From positions 24,021 through 88,020 of the forward strand of contig JBFWXN010000013.1 of NCBI GenBank assembly GCA_050187415.1: a stretch of 64,000 bases of DNA, given 5' to 3'. A model generated the notes under the pieces. The model made no database searches. It worked only from the letters and a program-made list of their open reading frames with translations, and was not told the DNA's origin. A program made the translations under genes and the position numbers. The stretch is from Ga0077555 sp050187415 (lineage in GTDB: Bacteria; Pseudomonadota; Alphaproteobacteria; Rhizobiales; Hyphomicrobiaceae). Shown in pieces: positions 1-7,850 of the stretch (the first letter of the stretch is position 1; the number at the start of each line of letters is the position of its first letter).

Positions 1-2
1 AG

Positions 3-152
3 ATCAAAAAGGTGACCGACCGGCTCGGCAACCCGCAGTTCATGGCGCGGGCGCCCGAGGAGATCGTCGAGGAGTTACGCGAGCGTCAGGCCGATTGGGA
101 GGGCAAGGGGCGGCGCCTCGAAGCCGCGCTGGCCCGCATCGAGGGCGCTTGA
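3..152 (+). CDS. valS: Valyl-tRNA synthetase, C-terminal fragment
   Basis: The reading frame is open from the left edge and ends in TGA at 150-152, giving 49 codons. The peptide carries the NPQFMARAPEEIVEELRERQ pattern, which fits the C-terminal coiled-coil arm of bacterial ValRS (family pattern N-x-x-F-V-x-R-A-P-E-x-V-V). That arm contacts the tRNA during charging of tRNA-Val. The catalytic body lies outside the window, so the identity rests on this tail alone. Confidence 0.85.
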   Translation: MKKVTDRLGNPQFMARAPEEIVEELRERQADWEGKGRRLEAALARIEGA

Positions 153-229
153 GGGCGAAAAGTCTCGTCGCAACCGATCTCTGTCGGTTGCGTTAGGCTG
201 AGCGACCGACACCGGCGAGCACCGTCCGC

Positions 230-1006
230 ATGCCAACCGAGAGCCCTTCGACCTCCGTTCCGTCCGTACCGTTAGGGGGCGGTACCCGTTCGGGTGACTG
301 GTCGGTCGCGGGAGCGGCAGCGTTCGTAACGGCGGTCATGGGCTCGGCCATGCTGGCCGCCTTCGTCCTGCAGACCGGCTATGGGCTATGGCTGACCAGG
401 GTCGGCCCGTCCATCGCCGCCGACTGGCCGGCGCCGACAGAGCCGGCCTTCCTCGTCAGCGTTCAACTCGGAGCCCAGGGCGTCGAGTTGCTGTTGATCT
501 GGGGTTTGACGGGAGTTTGGCATCAGGATCGAAGTGCAGCGCTCGGGTTGGCGGTGCCTCGGTTCACGCTTGGACAGTGGATCGGATCGGTAGCGCTGCT
601 GTTCGTCGTGAAAGCGCTTGTCACGATGGTCGCTCTCGGCATCGGTCCCACCGACTTCAATCGTGAGTTTGGCCCATTCGTCGCGCTCGCGCGAAGCCCG
701 CAGGCGTGGCTGTTGTTTCTGACCGCCGTGGTCCTGGCAGGGTTGATCGAGGAATTGCTGTTCCGCGGCGTGCTTTCGCGCACGCTCGAAGCCACGCGGC
801 TCGGATTTTGGGGGGGTGCTGCCATTGCCAGCGCGGCCTTCGCCATGCTGCACCTTCAATACGGCTTCGGCGGGCAACTCGTGATCTTTGCGATCGGCAT
901 GACGCTCGCGTGGATCAGGGCTCGATCCGGCAGCCTGTGGCCCTCCATCGTGTGCCATTCCATCAACAACGCAGTGGCCTTGTTCGCGATGCGCGCCATC
1001 TCGTGA
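230..1006 (+). CDS. CPBP-family intramembrane metalloprotease
   Basis: A 258-residue polytopic membrane protein with hydrophobic segments near residues 28-50, 75-95, 117-137, 158-172 and 195-225. The CPBP (CAAX protease / bacteriocin-processing) signature is present: EELLFRG at 174-180 (Glu-Glu and Arg), a His at about 208 in a FAMLH context, and CHSINN at 242-247, which supplies the last metal-binding His/Asn pair. Family members are membrane-embedded proteases; the substrate cannot be inferred here. It stands alone between valS and the SAF-domain dehydrogenase. Confidence 0.85.
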   Translation: MPTESPSTSVPSVPLGGGTRSGDWSVAGAAAFVTAVMGSAMLAAFVLQTGYGLWLTRVGPSIAADWPAPTEPAFLVSVQLGAQGVELLLIWGLTGVWHQDRSAALGLAVPRFTLGQWIGSVALLFVVKALVTMVALGIGPTDFNREFGPFVALARSPQAWLLFLTAVVLAGLIEELLFRGVLSRTLEATRLGFWGGAAIASAAFAMLHLQYGFGGQLVIFAIGMTLAWIRARSGSLWPSIVCHSINNAVALFAMRAIS

Positions 1007-1116
1007 CGGACAGCTGGGGATCGGAACGGCCTAATGGCGGCAAAAGGCAGGTTGACGGACCTTGCCGGCGTGTGCTTCGTCCGATTGTGAAGGCAAGGGG
1101 AGGCGAAGGAGGCCAA

Positions 1117-2457
1117 ATGGCCGCGGATGGCGCGATCGACATAATTGCGGCGGCGCATCGCATGCCACTCGCTGAAGCCCTCGAGTTGCGCGAGCGTCAG
1201 GGGCGGCCGGTCACGGTCGGCATTATCGGCGCCGGTCAGATGGGCACCGACCTCCTCGTCCAGATCGCGCTGATGCCCGGCATCGAGGTCGTCGCTCACT
1301 GCGACTCGAAGCCGGAGCGGATCGAGGCCGGATGTAAGATCGCCGGTGAACGCTGCCGGCGCCCCGAAATCGTCGGCTCGTTGACCGATGTCTCACGCGC
1401 GATCGCGCGCGGGCGCTTGGCCGCGGTCGCATCGCCGGAATTGGTCTGCCGCGCAGCCGAAGTCGATGTCGTGATCGACGCGACGGGCAATCCGAACGCA
1501 GGCGCCGTCGTGGCGCTGACCGCGATCGGCGCCGGCAAGCATATCGTGATGATGAACGTGGAGGCCGACGTGACCGTCGGCTCGTATCTTGCGGGGGAAG
1601 CGCAGAAGGCAGGTGTCGTCTACACCATCGGCGCAGGCGACGAGCCGTCGTCGACGATGGAGCTGATCCGCTTCGTGCGCTCACTCGGCTATCCGGTCAT
1701 CGCCGCCGGCAAGGGCAAGAACAACGCCTTCAATGTCGATGCGACACCCGACGACTATCGCGATGAGGCGACGCGCCGGAACATGAACCCCCGCATGCTT
1801 GTCGAGTTCGTCGACGGCACGAAGACCATGGTCGAGATGGTCGCGATCGCCAATGCGAGCGGTCTCGTGCCGGACGTGCCGGGCATGCACGGACCCATGG
1901 CTTCGCGAGCGGAATTGCAGAATTACTTCTGTCCCCAGGAGGATGGGGGCATCCTGTCGCGCAAAGGCTGCGTCGACTTCACTCTTGCGAAGGACGTCGC
2001 GCCGGGCGTGTTCTGCGTCGCGGAGATGTCGCATCCGCGCTTGCGCGAGCGCATGAACGACCTGCATCTGGGCGCGGGTCCCTATTACACGTTCTATCGG
2101 CCCTATCACTTGACCAGCCTGGAGGTCCCGCTGTCGGCCGCGGCCGCGGCGATCCATGGCGAAAGTCACATGCATGCGATGCCGGTGCCTGTCGCCGATG
2201 TCGGTTGCGTCGCCAAATGCGACCTGAAGCCGGGGGATGAACTGGGCCGTATCGGCGAATACCTTTATCGCGGCTTCGCACTGACCCGGACCGACGCGCG
2301 CGCGCGTAACGCATTGCCGATCGGGCTCGCTCAGGGGGCCAGGATCACGCAACCGGTACGCAAGGGCGAGCTGATTACGTCGGCGGCGGTAGAAATTCCT
2401 GCCGGGTCGGAAATTGCACGCGTGCGCCGTCTGCAGGACCAAATGGCGGCCGGATGA
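1117..2457 (+). CDS. NAD(P)-dependent oxidoreductase, homoserine dehydrogenase-like with C-terminal SAF domain
   Basis: 446 residues. The ATG at 1117 is preferred over upstream in-frame starts because a purine-rich ribosome site (ggcgaaggagg) lies just before it and homology-like sequence begins there. Residues 33-43 form a Rossmann loop (VGIIGAGQMG). The middle resembles COG4091 predicted homoserine dehydrogenases, and the last 90 residues match a SAF (antifreeze/FlgA-like) domain. Several family members act in sugar-acid or polyol catabolism rather than threonine synthesis, so the substrate is open. Its stop overlaps the start of the next gene by four bases (ATGA), implying translational coupling. 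Confidence 0.8.
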   Translation: MAADGAIDIIAAAHRMPLAEALELRERQGRPVTVGIIGAGQMGTDLLVQIALMPGIEVVAHCDSKPERIEAGCKIAGERCRRPEIVGSLTDVSRAIARGRLAAVASPELVCRAAEVDVVIDATGNPNAGAVVALTAIGAGKHIVMMNVEADVTVGSYLAGEAQKAGVVYTIGAGDEPSSTMELIRFVRSLGYPVIAAGKGKNNAFNVDATPDDYRDEATRRNMNPRMLVEFVDGTKTMVEMVAIANASGLVPDVPGMHGPMASRAELQNYFCPQEDGGILSRKGCVDFTLAKDVAPGVFCVAEMSHPRLRERMNDLHLGAGPYYTFYRPYHLTSLEVPLSAAAAAIHGESHMHAMPVPVADVGCVAKCDLKPGDELGRIGEYLYRGFALTRTDARARNALPIGLAQGARITQPVRKGELITSAAVEIPAGSEIARVRRLQDQMAAG

Positions 2458-2942
2458 TGTCGCCCGAACGGCGGCGTCGCCTTGGCCGGCGCCTCGTCGA
2501 ATGGGCGCGCCGCTATGCGCCGCTCGAAATTTTCTCCACGATCACAGCCCTCTCCGGCGCGGCACTCGCCTCGGTTCTGACGACGAATGCGGTGGCGATC
2601 GCCTACGCGGCCGCCTGGGCCGAGAACGTCGGTTACTACGGCTTCGCCCTCGCGCGCGAAATAGTGCGGCTTGAGCGGGCCGACGCGGGCGCCGACGGCG
2701 CGCCCCGATCCGTTTTCCAGCGCGCCCTCGACGCCTCTAAAGCGCTGCTCTGGGAGTTTGGCGCGGCAGAGGTGCTCGACAGCGTCATCGTCAGGCCAGC
2801 GTGTATGTATGCGGCGGTCGCCGCGTTCGGCAGCATCGGGGCGGGCATCGTGGCCGGTAAGATTGCGGCGGACATCGTGTTCTATGGAATCGCGATCGTC
2901 TTCTATGAGTGGGGAAAAAGGCGTCCGATCGACCGCGCCTGA
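2454..2942 (+). CDS. Conserved hypothetical membrane protein
   Basis: 162 residues, starting inside the stop of the SAF-domain dehydrogenase (ATGA overlap), so probably one operon. The N-terminus is basic (RRRRLGRR), followed by hydrophobic stretches near residues 23-50, 58-68 and 115-155; three or four membrane helices are plausible. I do not recognise a named family; a GtrA-like small membrane protein is possible but unproven. The coupling suggests a partner role for the dehydrogenase, for instance in substrate or product passage, which is inference only. Confidence 0.7.
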   Translation: MMSPERRRRLGRRLVEWARRYAPLEIFSTITALSGAALASVLTTNAVAIAYAAAWAENVGYYGFALAREIVRLERADAGADGAPRSVFQRALDASKALLWEFGAAEVLDSVIVRPACMYAAVAAFGSIGAGIVAGKIAADIVFYGIAIVFYEWGKRRPIDRA

Positions 2943-3006
2943 CTGAGGCGACAGTCGCCGACGGGACAGGCGGCTCCGTTATCGCGCCTACGCCGGTTCA
3001 AAAGGG

Positions 3007-3966
3007 TCAGCCAATTTGGCCGCCGTCGTAGCCGCAGGCGATGCGGGCCAGCATGGCGCGCGCGGCATCATGATCGAGGTCGCGGGCGACCGCCGCAGCA
3101 TCCTCGCCATCGGGATCGAGGCCGCGGCCACGCGCGAGCATGCGGGCGACGATCGCGAGATCCAGCATCGGCAACTCGGCCCACAAGCCGCGTGCCAACT
3201 CTTGAGCCAGTGCATGATCCGGATGCGCGTCCGACACGGGAGCCTTGCCGATCTCGTACATGTGCGTCACCGCCGCCCAGTCGGCGCGCTCCGCGGGCAA
3301 GCGCTCGAAAATGTCCGGGCACTCCGAAGCGACGTAGAAGCGGTTCAGCGTGTCGTCGAGGCGGAAGCGGTACCCGGCATCGAGAAGGAGGGGTTCCCAG
3401 GTCGCGTGTGCCGCCGTGTTGGTCGCCGGATCGATGGCCTCGGCCACGACAATCTTCGGGCGATAGCGCGTCCAGTCGTTGCCGGCCAGCACGTCGGCCT
3501 CTGCGCCCTCGACGTCGATCTTAAGGAAGTCGATCCGATCGAGCCCATGCTGCCGGCATAGATCCGCGAGCGTCAGCATAGGCAGCGTGACCGTGCGGTA
3601 GCTGTCGCCGTGCACCTGCGAGCGCTCGGCATTGGCGCCGACGGTGGTCGATAGGCCGTGAAGCCGGGGAAAGACGTGCAGGTCGTGCTTGCCGCTCGTG
3701 CGCCCGACGAGCCCCTCGAAAATCGCGTCGCGCGGACGAACGCGAGGATAGAGGCGTGCGAGCGGAGACTGCGGTTCGACGATCACGCCGCGCCAGCCGC
3801 GCTCGTAAAACCACATTGAGACGTTGTCAGCGACGGGATGTCCGCCTCCGACGTCGATGTAGGTTCCGGGGCCATCCGCTCCGAGCGCGAGCCAGAGGTG
3901 ATAGTCTTCGAGGTTCTGCGTGTAGGATAGCGGCTTGCCGAGGGCCACCGTTCCGCGGTCTGTCAT
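3007..3966 (-). CDS. FkbM-family SAM-dependent methyltransferase
   Basis: 319 residues. A SAM-binding glycine loop appears at about residues 36-45 (YIDVGGGHPV), and the family-diagnostic block FLKIDVEGAEADVL lies near 147-160, where the Asp/Glu pair contacts substrate or cofactor. FkbM-type enzymes O-methylate sugars, polyketides or glycans; in alphaproteobacteria they often decorate surface polysaccharide. It is transcribed alone, away from the cold-shock gene, and no glycosyltransferase neighbour narrows the substrate. The C-terminal 90 residues are helical and family-unspecific. Confidence 0.85.
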   Translation of the reverse strand: MTDRGTVALGKPLSYTQNLEDYHLWLALGADGPGTYIDVGGGHPVADNVSMWFYERGWRGVIVEPQSPLARLYPRVRPRDAIFEGLVGRTSGKHDLHVFPRLHGLSTTVGANAERSQVHGDSYRTVTLPMLTLADLCRQHGLDRIDFLKIDVEGAEADVLAGNDWTRYRPKIVVAEAIDPATNTAAHATWEPLLLDAGYRFRLDDTLNRFYVASECPDIFERLPAERADWAAVTHMYEIGKAPVSDAHPDHALAQELARGLWAELPMLDLAIVARMLARGRGLDPDGEDAAAVARDLDHDAARAMLARIACGYDGGQIG

Positions 3967-4124
3967 CTGCTCGTTTCCGCCTCGCTCGCCGGCTGTCCCT
4001 GAAAAGCGAGGCTACTCGCAATCGGGAATGTGGCGGAAGCATGAACGACATTGACGCTGCGCGCGTAGCACCTCGACGCACCGAATTCAGCCTGCGGCGG
4101 AGCACATTTTGGAACCGAGCGCCC

Positions 4125-4322
4125 TTACACACGGTGCGAGAGAGTGAATTCCTTCACGACGCGCTCGGTATTTTCATTTGTGCATTTTACGCGATATTGA
4201 GGTTGCCCATTTTCGGGCGGAAGCAAGCGAAGCACCTCGCAGAACTGGGTACGCTCGGCGCCACTTATAAAGCGTGCCGTGAAGCGCAAATTCTGACCAA
4301 TTTTGAACTTGTGGTTCGACAT
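4125..4322 (-). CDS. Small conserved cytosolic protein of unknown function
   Basis: 65 residues. It begins MSNHKFKIGQ and contains RLLPPENGQPQYRVKCTNE and ERVVKE motifs, a pattern I associate with a short basic protein common in Hyphomicrobiales (HKFKxGQ ... LLPPE ... YRIKxxNEPHERV). A ribosome site (aggga) precedes the ATG on the minus strand. There is no signal peptide and no cysteine cluster; one SH3-like beta barrel is plausible. Function unknown. Confidence 0.7.
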   Translation of the reverse strand: MSNHKFKIGQNLRFTARFISGAERTQFCEVLRLLPPENGQPQYRVKCTNENTERVVKEFTLSHRV

Positions 4323-4912
4323 GGGAATCCCTGCTGGAATTGTTCGAGCCCTCCGCAGTGCATAAGCTCGGTGGTGCTCGGGGCCGGCGGTTCACCTCGG
4401 CCGACTCATGCATCGTACGGATGAACGCATTGTGTCGAGAATGGTGCGCGCGAACGGCATATCGCCGGCGTGCTCAGATCACATCCACGCGGCTCACATC
4501 CACGCGGCGGCGCTCCGCCATTGCGCCGGAATGCTGCCTCTGAGGATTTTGCGACCCGCCACGGGCATTTAAGTCGATAGCAAGTTAGGGTTGCAATATT
4601 GCATGGTGTGCACTTTAAGTCAAATAAATTCGGATTTCCGCATTGTTTCTGACGGCTACGCAAAAATTCTGCAGCATATTTTCGCGAGGGGCAGCCTGAA
4701 AATAAAATGAGGCGCAATGCCGATGTTGGGCTTGCCTTTTTGGGTGGCCGTGGCCATTTTAACGATAGCTGTTCGATTTCCCGAAAACACGCTTGGGATT
4801 CGTTTGGGTTCCGGTTGGGATTCCACATCGACGGATCGATGCGGCTGTTTGCAATGTTTGCTCGACGCCGCGCAATGCAAGATCGAGCAGCGACCGAAAA
4901 AGGTTTTATCCC
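4323..4912 (+). promoter_or_regulatory. AT-rich non-coding region and long leader upstream of the cold-shock gene
   Basis: About 590 bases with no convincing gene and clearly lower GC than the surroundings from about 4540. It holds a 12-base palindrome TGCAATATTGCA (4592-4603), two copies of TTTAAGTC (about 4568 and 4614) and runs of A/T up to 4690. Cold-shock genes usually carry long structured 5' leaders that act as temperature-sensitive switches; the region is consistent with that, but no structure was computed. Confidence 0.45.
4479..4508. repeat. 15-base perfect tandem duplication
   Basis: The unit tcacatccacgcggc occurs twice in direct succession (4479-4493 and 4494-4508) inside the non-coding region upstream of the cold-shock gene. 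It has no obvious function and is probably replication slippage. Confidence 0.85.
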
Positions 4913-5125
4913 ATGAGGGTCAACGGCGTAGTCAAGTTCTTCAATGGCGCCAAGGGTTTCGGATTCATCACGCCGGACGGCGGGTCCAAGGACGTCTTCG
5001 TTCACGCCACCGCGCTGGAGCGGGCGGGCATTCATCTTCTCAAGGAAGGCGACAAGGTGAGCTTCGTGCTCGAAGACGATCGCAGAGGACGCGGCCAGCA
5101 GGCCGCGCAGCTCGAGCTGCTCTGA
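4913..5125 (+). CDS. CspA-family cold-shock protein
   Basis: 70 residues, the usual CSD size. Both nucleic-acid-binding motifs are present: RNP1 KGFGFI at 14-19 and RNP2 VFVHA at 28-32, within VVKFFNGAKGFGFI. The protein is a five-stranded OB-fold RNA chaperone that melts mRNA structure. The start at 4913 (MRVNGVVKFF) is the natural family start; the 40-codon upstream in-frame extension has no family resemblance. A strong intrinsic terminator follows 34 bases after the stop, so the gene is probably monocistronic. Confidence 0.95.
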   Translation: MRVNGVVKFFNGAKGFGFITPDGGSKDVFVHATALERAGIHLLKEGDKVSFVLEDDRRGRGQQAAQLELL

Positions 5126-5158
5126 TCGGCTCGCCTGCATCGCCAGGAGATGACGTAC

Positions 5159-5199
5159 GACCGCTGCGGGGCGCCTCCCGCGGCGGTCTCTTTGTTTTT
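5159..5199 (+). terminator. Intrinsic terminator after the cold-shock gene
   Basis: Arms 5159-5170 and 5177-5188 pair over 12 bases with one G-U wobble around a 6-base loop, followed by a T-rich tail (tctttgttttt). It separates the cold-shock transcript from the TIGR02300 gene, although some read-through is possible. Confidence 0.85.
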
Positions 5200-5227
5200 G
5201 CAAGAACAGAACAGGAGGCTGGAGCAA

Positions 5228-5611
5228 ATGTCCGCGATAGTGGAAGACATGAGAAGCGTGCGCGGTACGAAGCGCACATGCCGCTCGTGCAGCGTTCGCT
5301 TCTACGATCTAGGTCGGTCGCCGACGGTGTGTCCGTCGTGTGGTGCCGTGCTTCCCGCATCGGAGTTCGAGCGCGCCCCCGTGGCACAGTCGGGTTATCA
5401 GCGGACGGGGTGGCGCGCCTCCAAGCCGGACCATGTGGTCGTGGCGGCCCCTGAGCCGGTTGCCGAAGGCGACGAGTTGGAGACCGGCGACGACGCCGAC
5501 GAGGGCTCGATCGACGAGACGTCCGATGGTGACGTTCTGCTCGAAGAGGACGGCGGCGACGACATGCTGGATATCGTCGCGACCGATGGAGACGAGAAGG
5601 ACGCCGAGTGA
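5228..5611 (+). CDS. TIGR02300-family zinc-ribbon protein
   Basis: 127 residues from the ATG at 5228, chosen for its AGGAGG site nine bases upstream. The N-terminus has a four-cysteine ribbon (C18-x2-C21 and C35-x2-C38) enclosing RFYDLGRSPTVCPSC, the hallmark of the alphaproteobacterial TIGR02300 family (GTKR-C-x2-C-x-x-x-FYDL...P-x-x-CPxCG). The last 50 residues are very acidic (runs of Asp/Glu), also typical of the family. The biochemical role is unknown; a nucleic-acid or protein-binding adaptor is the usual guess. Confidence 0.85.
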   Translation: MSAIVEDMRSVRGTKRTCRSCSVRFYDLGRSPTVCPSCGAVLPASEFERAPVAQSGYQRTGWRASKPDHVVVAAPEPVAEGDELETGDDADEGSIDETSDGDVLLEEDGGDDMLDIVATDGDEKDAE

Positions 5612-5624
5612 CGGCCTCGCGCCG

Positions 5625-6326
5625 TCAGCCTTTGCTCTTCTCGTAGCGGGCCTTGGTCTCGGCATTCATCGGGTAGAGGCCGGGCAGCGCCAAGCCCCTG
5701 CCCACTTCCTCCATGATCCAGCCTTCCATGCGCTCCTGCTCGGGTGCGCTGGCCAGCACCTCCCCGAGGAGCGCCTGGGGGATGCACACCGCGCCGTCGT
5801 CGTCGACGACGATGATGTCGTCCGGGAATACGGCAACGCCGCCGCATCCGATCGGTTGCTGCCAACCGACGAAGGTGAGCCCCGCCACCGACGGAGGCGC
5901 CGCGCCGCCCTGGCACCACACCGGCAGACCCGTGCCCATGACGCCGGCGAGGTCGCGCACGACGCCGTCCGTCACGAGGCCGGCGACGTTGCGCTTCACC
6001 ATGCGGGCGCACAGGATGTCACCGAAGATTCCGGCGTCGGGGATGCCCATGGCATCGGCCACGGCGATTGAACCTTCGGGCATCGCTTCGATGGCCGCGC
6101 GCGTCGAGGTCGGCGACGACCACGATTCGGGCGTCGCCAGATCCTCGCGGGCCGGCACGAAGCGCAGCGTGAAGGCCTTGCCGACCTTGCGCGTGTTGCG
6201 CCCGGGGCGGAGCGGACGCGTGCCGCGCATCCAGACGTTTCGAAGCCCCTTCTTCAGCAGGATTGTGGTGATGGTTGCGGTGGTGACGGTCTCCAGGGTC
6301 TTGATGGCGGCGGCATCGAGGGACAT
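5625..6326 (-). CDS. RraA-family protein (aldolase/lyase-like or RNase regulator-like)
   Basis: 233 residues with the RraA/MenG fold signature: IPDAGIFGDILCARM (about 110-125), GLVTDGVVRDLAG (about 135-148) and DDIIVVDDDGAVCIP near 180. The family includes RNase E inhibitor RraA and the metal-dependent HMG/CHA aldolases; the conserved G-x3-D-G-x2-R-D motif that binds metal and pyruvate in the aldolases is present, so an aldolase or decarboxylase role is at least as likely as RNase regulation. The gene converges on the TIGR02300 gene with 13 bases between the stops. Confidence 0.8.
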   Translation of the reverse strand: MSLDAAAIKTLETVTTATITTILLKKGLRNVWMRGTRPLRPGRNTRKVGKAFTLRFVPAREDLATPESWSSPTSTRAAIEAMPEGSIAVADAMGIPDAGIFGDILCARMVKRNVAGLVTDGVVRDLAGVMGTGLPVWCQGGAAPPSVAGLTFVGWQQPIGCGGVAVFPDDIIVVDDDGAVCIPQALLGEVLASAPEQERMEGWIMEEVGRGLALPGLYPMNAETKARYEKSKG

Positions 6327-6477
6327 CTGAGGTTCCTAGACTTGAGAGGCAGGGAGCAACGGGTACCAGCGGGCCGGCGGCGAGGCGCCGCCCGGGCGCC
6401 TGTTGTACGGCGTCGGCGAATACCGGTACAACGCCGTTCGAACCGAGGGCACCCGCTCTCCCGAAAGGACGATCGGC

Positions 6478-6951
6478 ATGGCCGACAAGAAGAATAATCA
6501 CACGGTCGTCGCGGAGAACCGGCGGGCCCGATACGAGTACCGCGTCGAGGATACGCTGGAAGTGGGCATTGCGCTGACCGGAACGGAGGTCAAGTCTCTG
6601 CGCGCAGGCCAAGCCAACATAGCCGAGAGCTATGCCTCGGCCGAGGGCGGCGGCATACAGCTGATCAATGCCTATATTCCCGAGTATAAGAACGCCGGCG
6701 AATTCTTTCAGCACAACCCCAGGCGCCCGCGCCAGTTGCTGCTCAAGGCGCGCGAGATCCACAAGTTGCGCATCGCGGTCGAGCGGCAGGGCATGACCAT
6801 GGTACCGCTCGAAATCTACTTCAACGAGCGAGGTCGTGCGAAACTGAAGCTGGCGCTCGGCCAGGGCAAGAAGTTCCAGGACAAGCGCGAGGACATCAAG
6901 AAGCGCGAGTGGCAGCGGCAAAAGGCGCGCATCATGCGCGACCGAGGGTAG
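6478..6951 (+). CDS. smpB: SsrA-binding protein
   Basis: 157 residues from the ATG at 6478 (purine-rich site gaaagga upstream); the longer in-frame start lacks homology. The OB-fold core shows VAENRRARYEYRVEDTLEVG, GTEVKSLRAGQANI and ESYA blocks and the basic C-terminal tail (KKREWQRQKARIMRDRG) that enters the ribosomal mRNA channel. SmpB delivers tmRNA to stalled ribosomes. The tmRNA gene itself is not seen in this window. A GNAT gene starts 15 bases later, probably in the same transcript. Confidence 0.97.
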   Translation: MADKKNNHTVVAENRRARYEYRVEDTLEVGIALTGTEVKSLRAGQANIAESYASAEGGGIQLINAYIPEYKNAGEFFQHNPRRPRQLLLKAREIHKLRIAVERQGMTMVPLEIYFNERGRAKLKLALGQGKKFQDKREDIKKREWQRQKARIMRDRG

Positions 6952-6965
6952 GAGGCAGAGCACTT

Positions 6966-7736
6966 ATGCCGACGCATCGCGCCGAAGCGGCCGCAAGCCT
7001 CGAGGTGATCGAGCGCGCGGCGGTGCGCGGTTGGCCGGCGCTCGAGACGGCGGAGGTCGACCGGTGGCTGCTCAGAGTATCGTCCGGCGGCTCGGTGCGC
7101 GCGAACTCCATTTCGGCGTTGCAGTATTCGGGGGCCGATTTCGATGCGTCGCTGGCCGAGGCGGTGGCGTTCTACCGCGCGCGGAGAGCGCTGCCGCGCT
7201 TCACCATCACCGGCGTCTCGCAGCCGTCGGGGCTCGACGGGGAACTCGCGGCACGCGGATGGACGCGGCAGGGCGATCACCTGACGATGGCGAAGGACGT
7301 CGGTTTTGCAGCGCCGCCCCGCGCCGGATCGGACGTGATGGTCATCCGGCATCAGGCGCCGACGCCAGAGTGGTATGCAGTCTACCTCGAGGGGCTTTCG
7401 CAGAACCGGCGCGCCGTGGCGCCGCAACTGGTCGAACGCGTGCCACGGCCGCGCTGCTTCTTCTCGGGCGTGCGCGACGGCAAGGTCATCGCGAGCGGCC
7501 TCTCGGTGCTGGATGTGGCGGTGTCGTCGGTCCAGTGCATGGCGACGCTGGCGCAAGCGCGGCGGACGGGGGCAGCGCGTGCGGTCCTGGATGCGATCGA
7601 GGACTACGCGCGGGAAGGCGGCGCGCTTCGCCTCTACCTGCAGGCCGACGCCGAGAACAAGGCCGCAATCAATCTCTACGAACGCGCCGGGTTCGCCGTC
7701 GCTGGCCGCTACCACACGCGCGAGTTGGCGGAGTAG
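6966..7736 (+). CDS. GNAT-family N-acetyltransferase
   Basis: 256 residues from the ATG at 6966, 15 bases after smpB. The C-terminal half is a GNAT domain: an acetyl-CoA loop region (about 190-205, LAQARRTGAARAVLDAIEDY) and the classic end AENKAAINLYERAGFAVAGRYHTR (about 226-250). The N-terminal half (WPALETAEVDRWLLR) resembles the first lobe seen in two-domain GNAT proteins. The acceptor substrate is unknown. Confidence 0.8.
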   Translation: MPTHRAEAAASLEVIERAAVRGWPALETAEVDRWLLRVSSGGSVRANSISALQYSGADFDASLAEAVAFYRARRALPRFTITGVSQPSGLDGELAARGWTRQGDHLTMAKDVGFAAPPRAGSDVMVIRHQAPTPEWYAVYLEGLSQNRRAVAPQLVERVPRPRCFFSGVRDGKVIASGLSVLDVAVSSVQCMATLAQARRTGAARAVLDAIEDYAREGGALRLYLQADAENKAAINLYERAGFAVAGRYHTRELAE

Positions 7737-7850
7737 GCTGGTCGGGTTTCGGACCAGACCACGATCGGCGGCCGCCGGTGGTGGGGTTTGGCGCAATCGC
7801 GTCGGACACGTTATGTTCCGCGGGATTCGGTTGAACGGGAACGGCTCGCT

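Noticed and set aside
706..1116. N-terminal extension of the SAF-domain dehydrogenase frame
   Set aside because: It lies over the CPBP protease gene in another frame, has no family resemblance, and a good ribosome site sits before the ATG at 1117.
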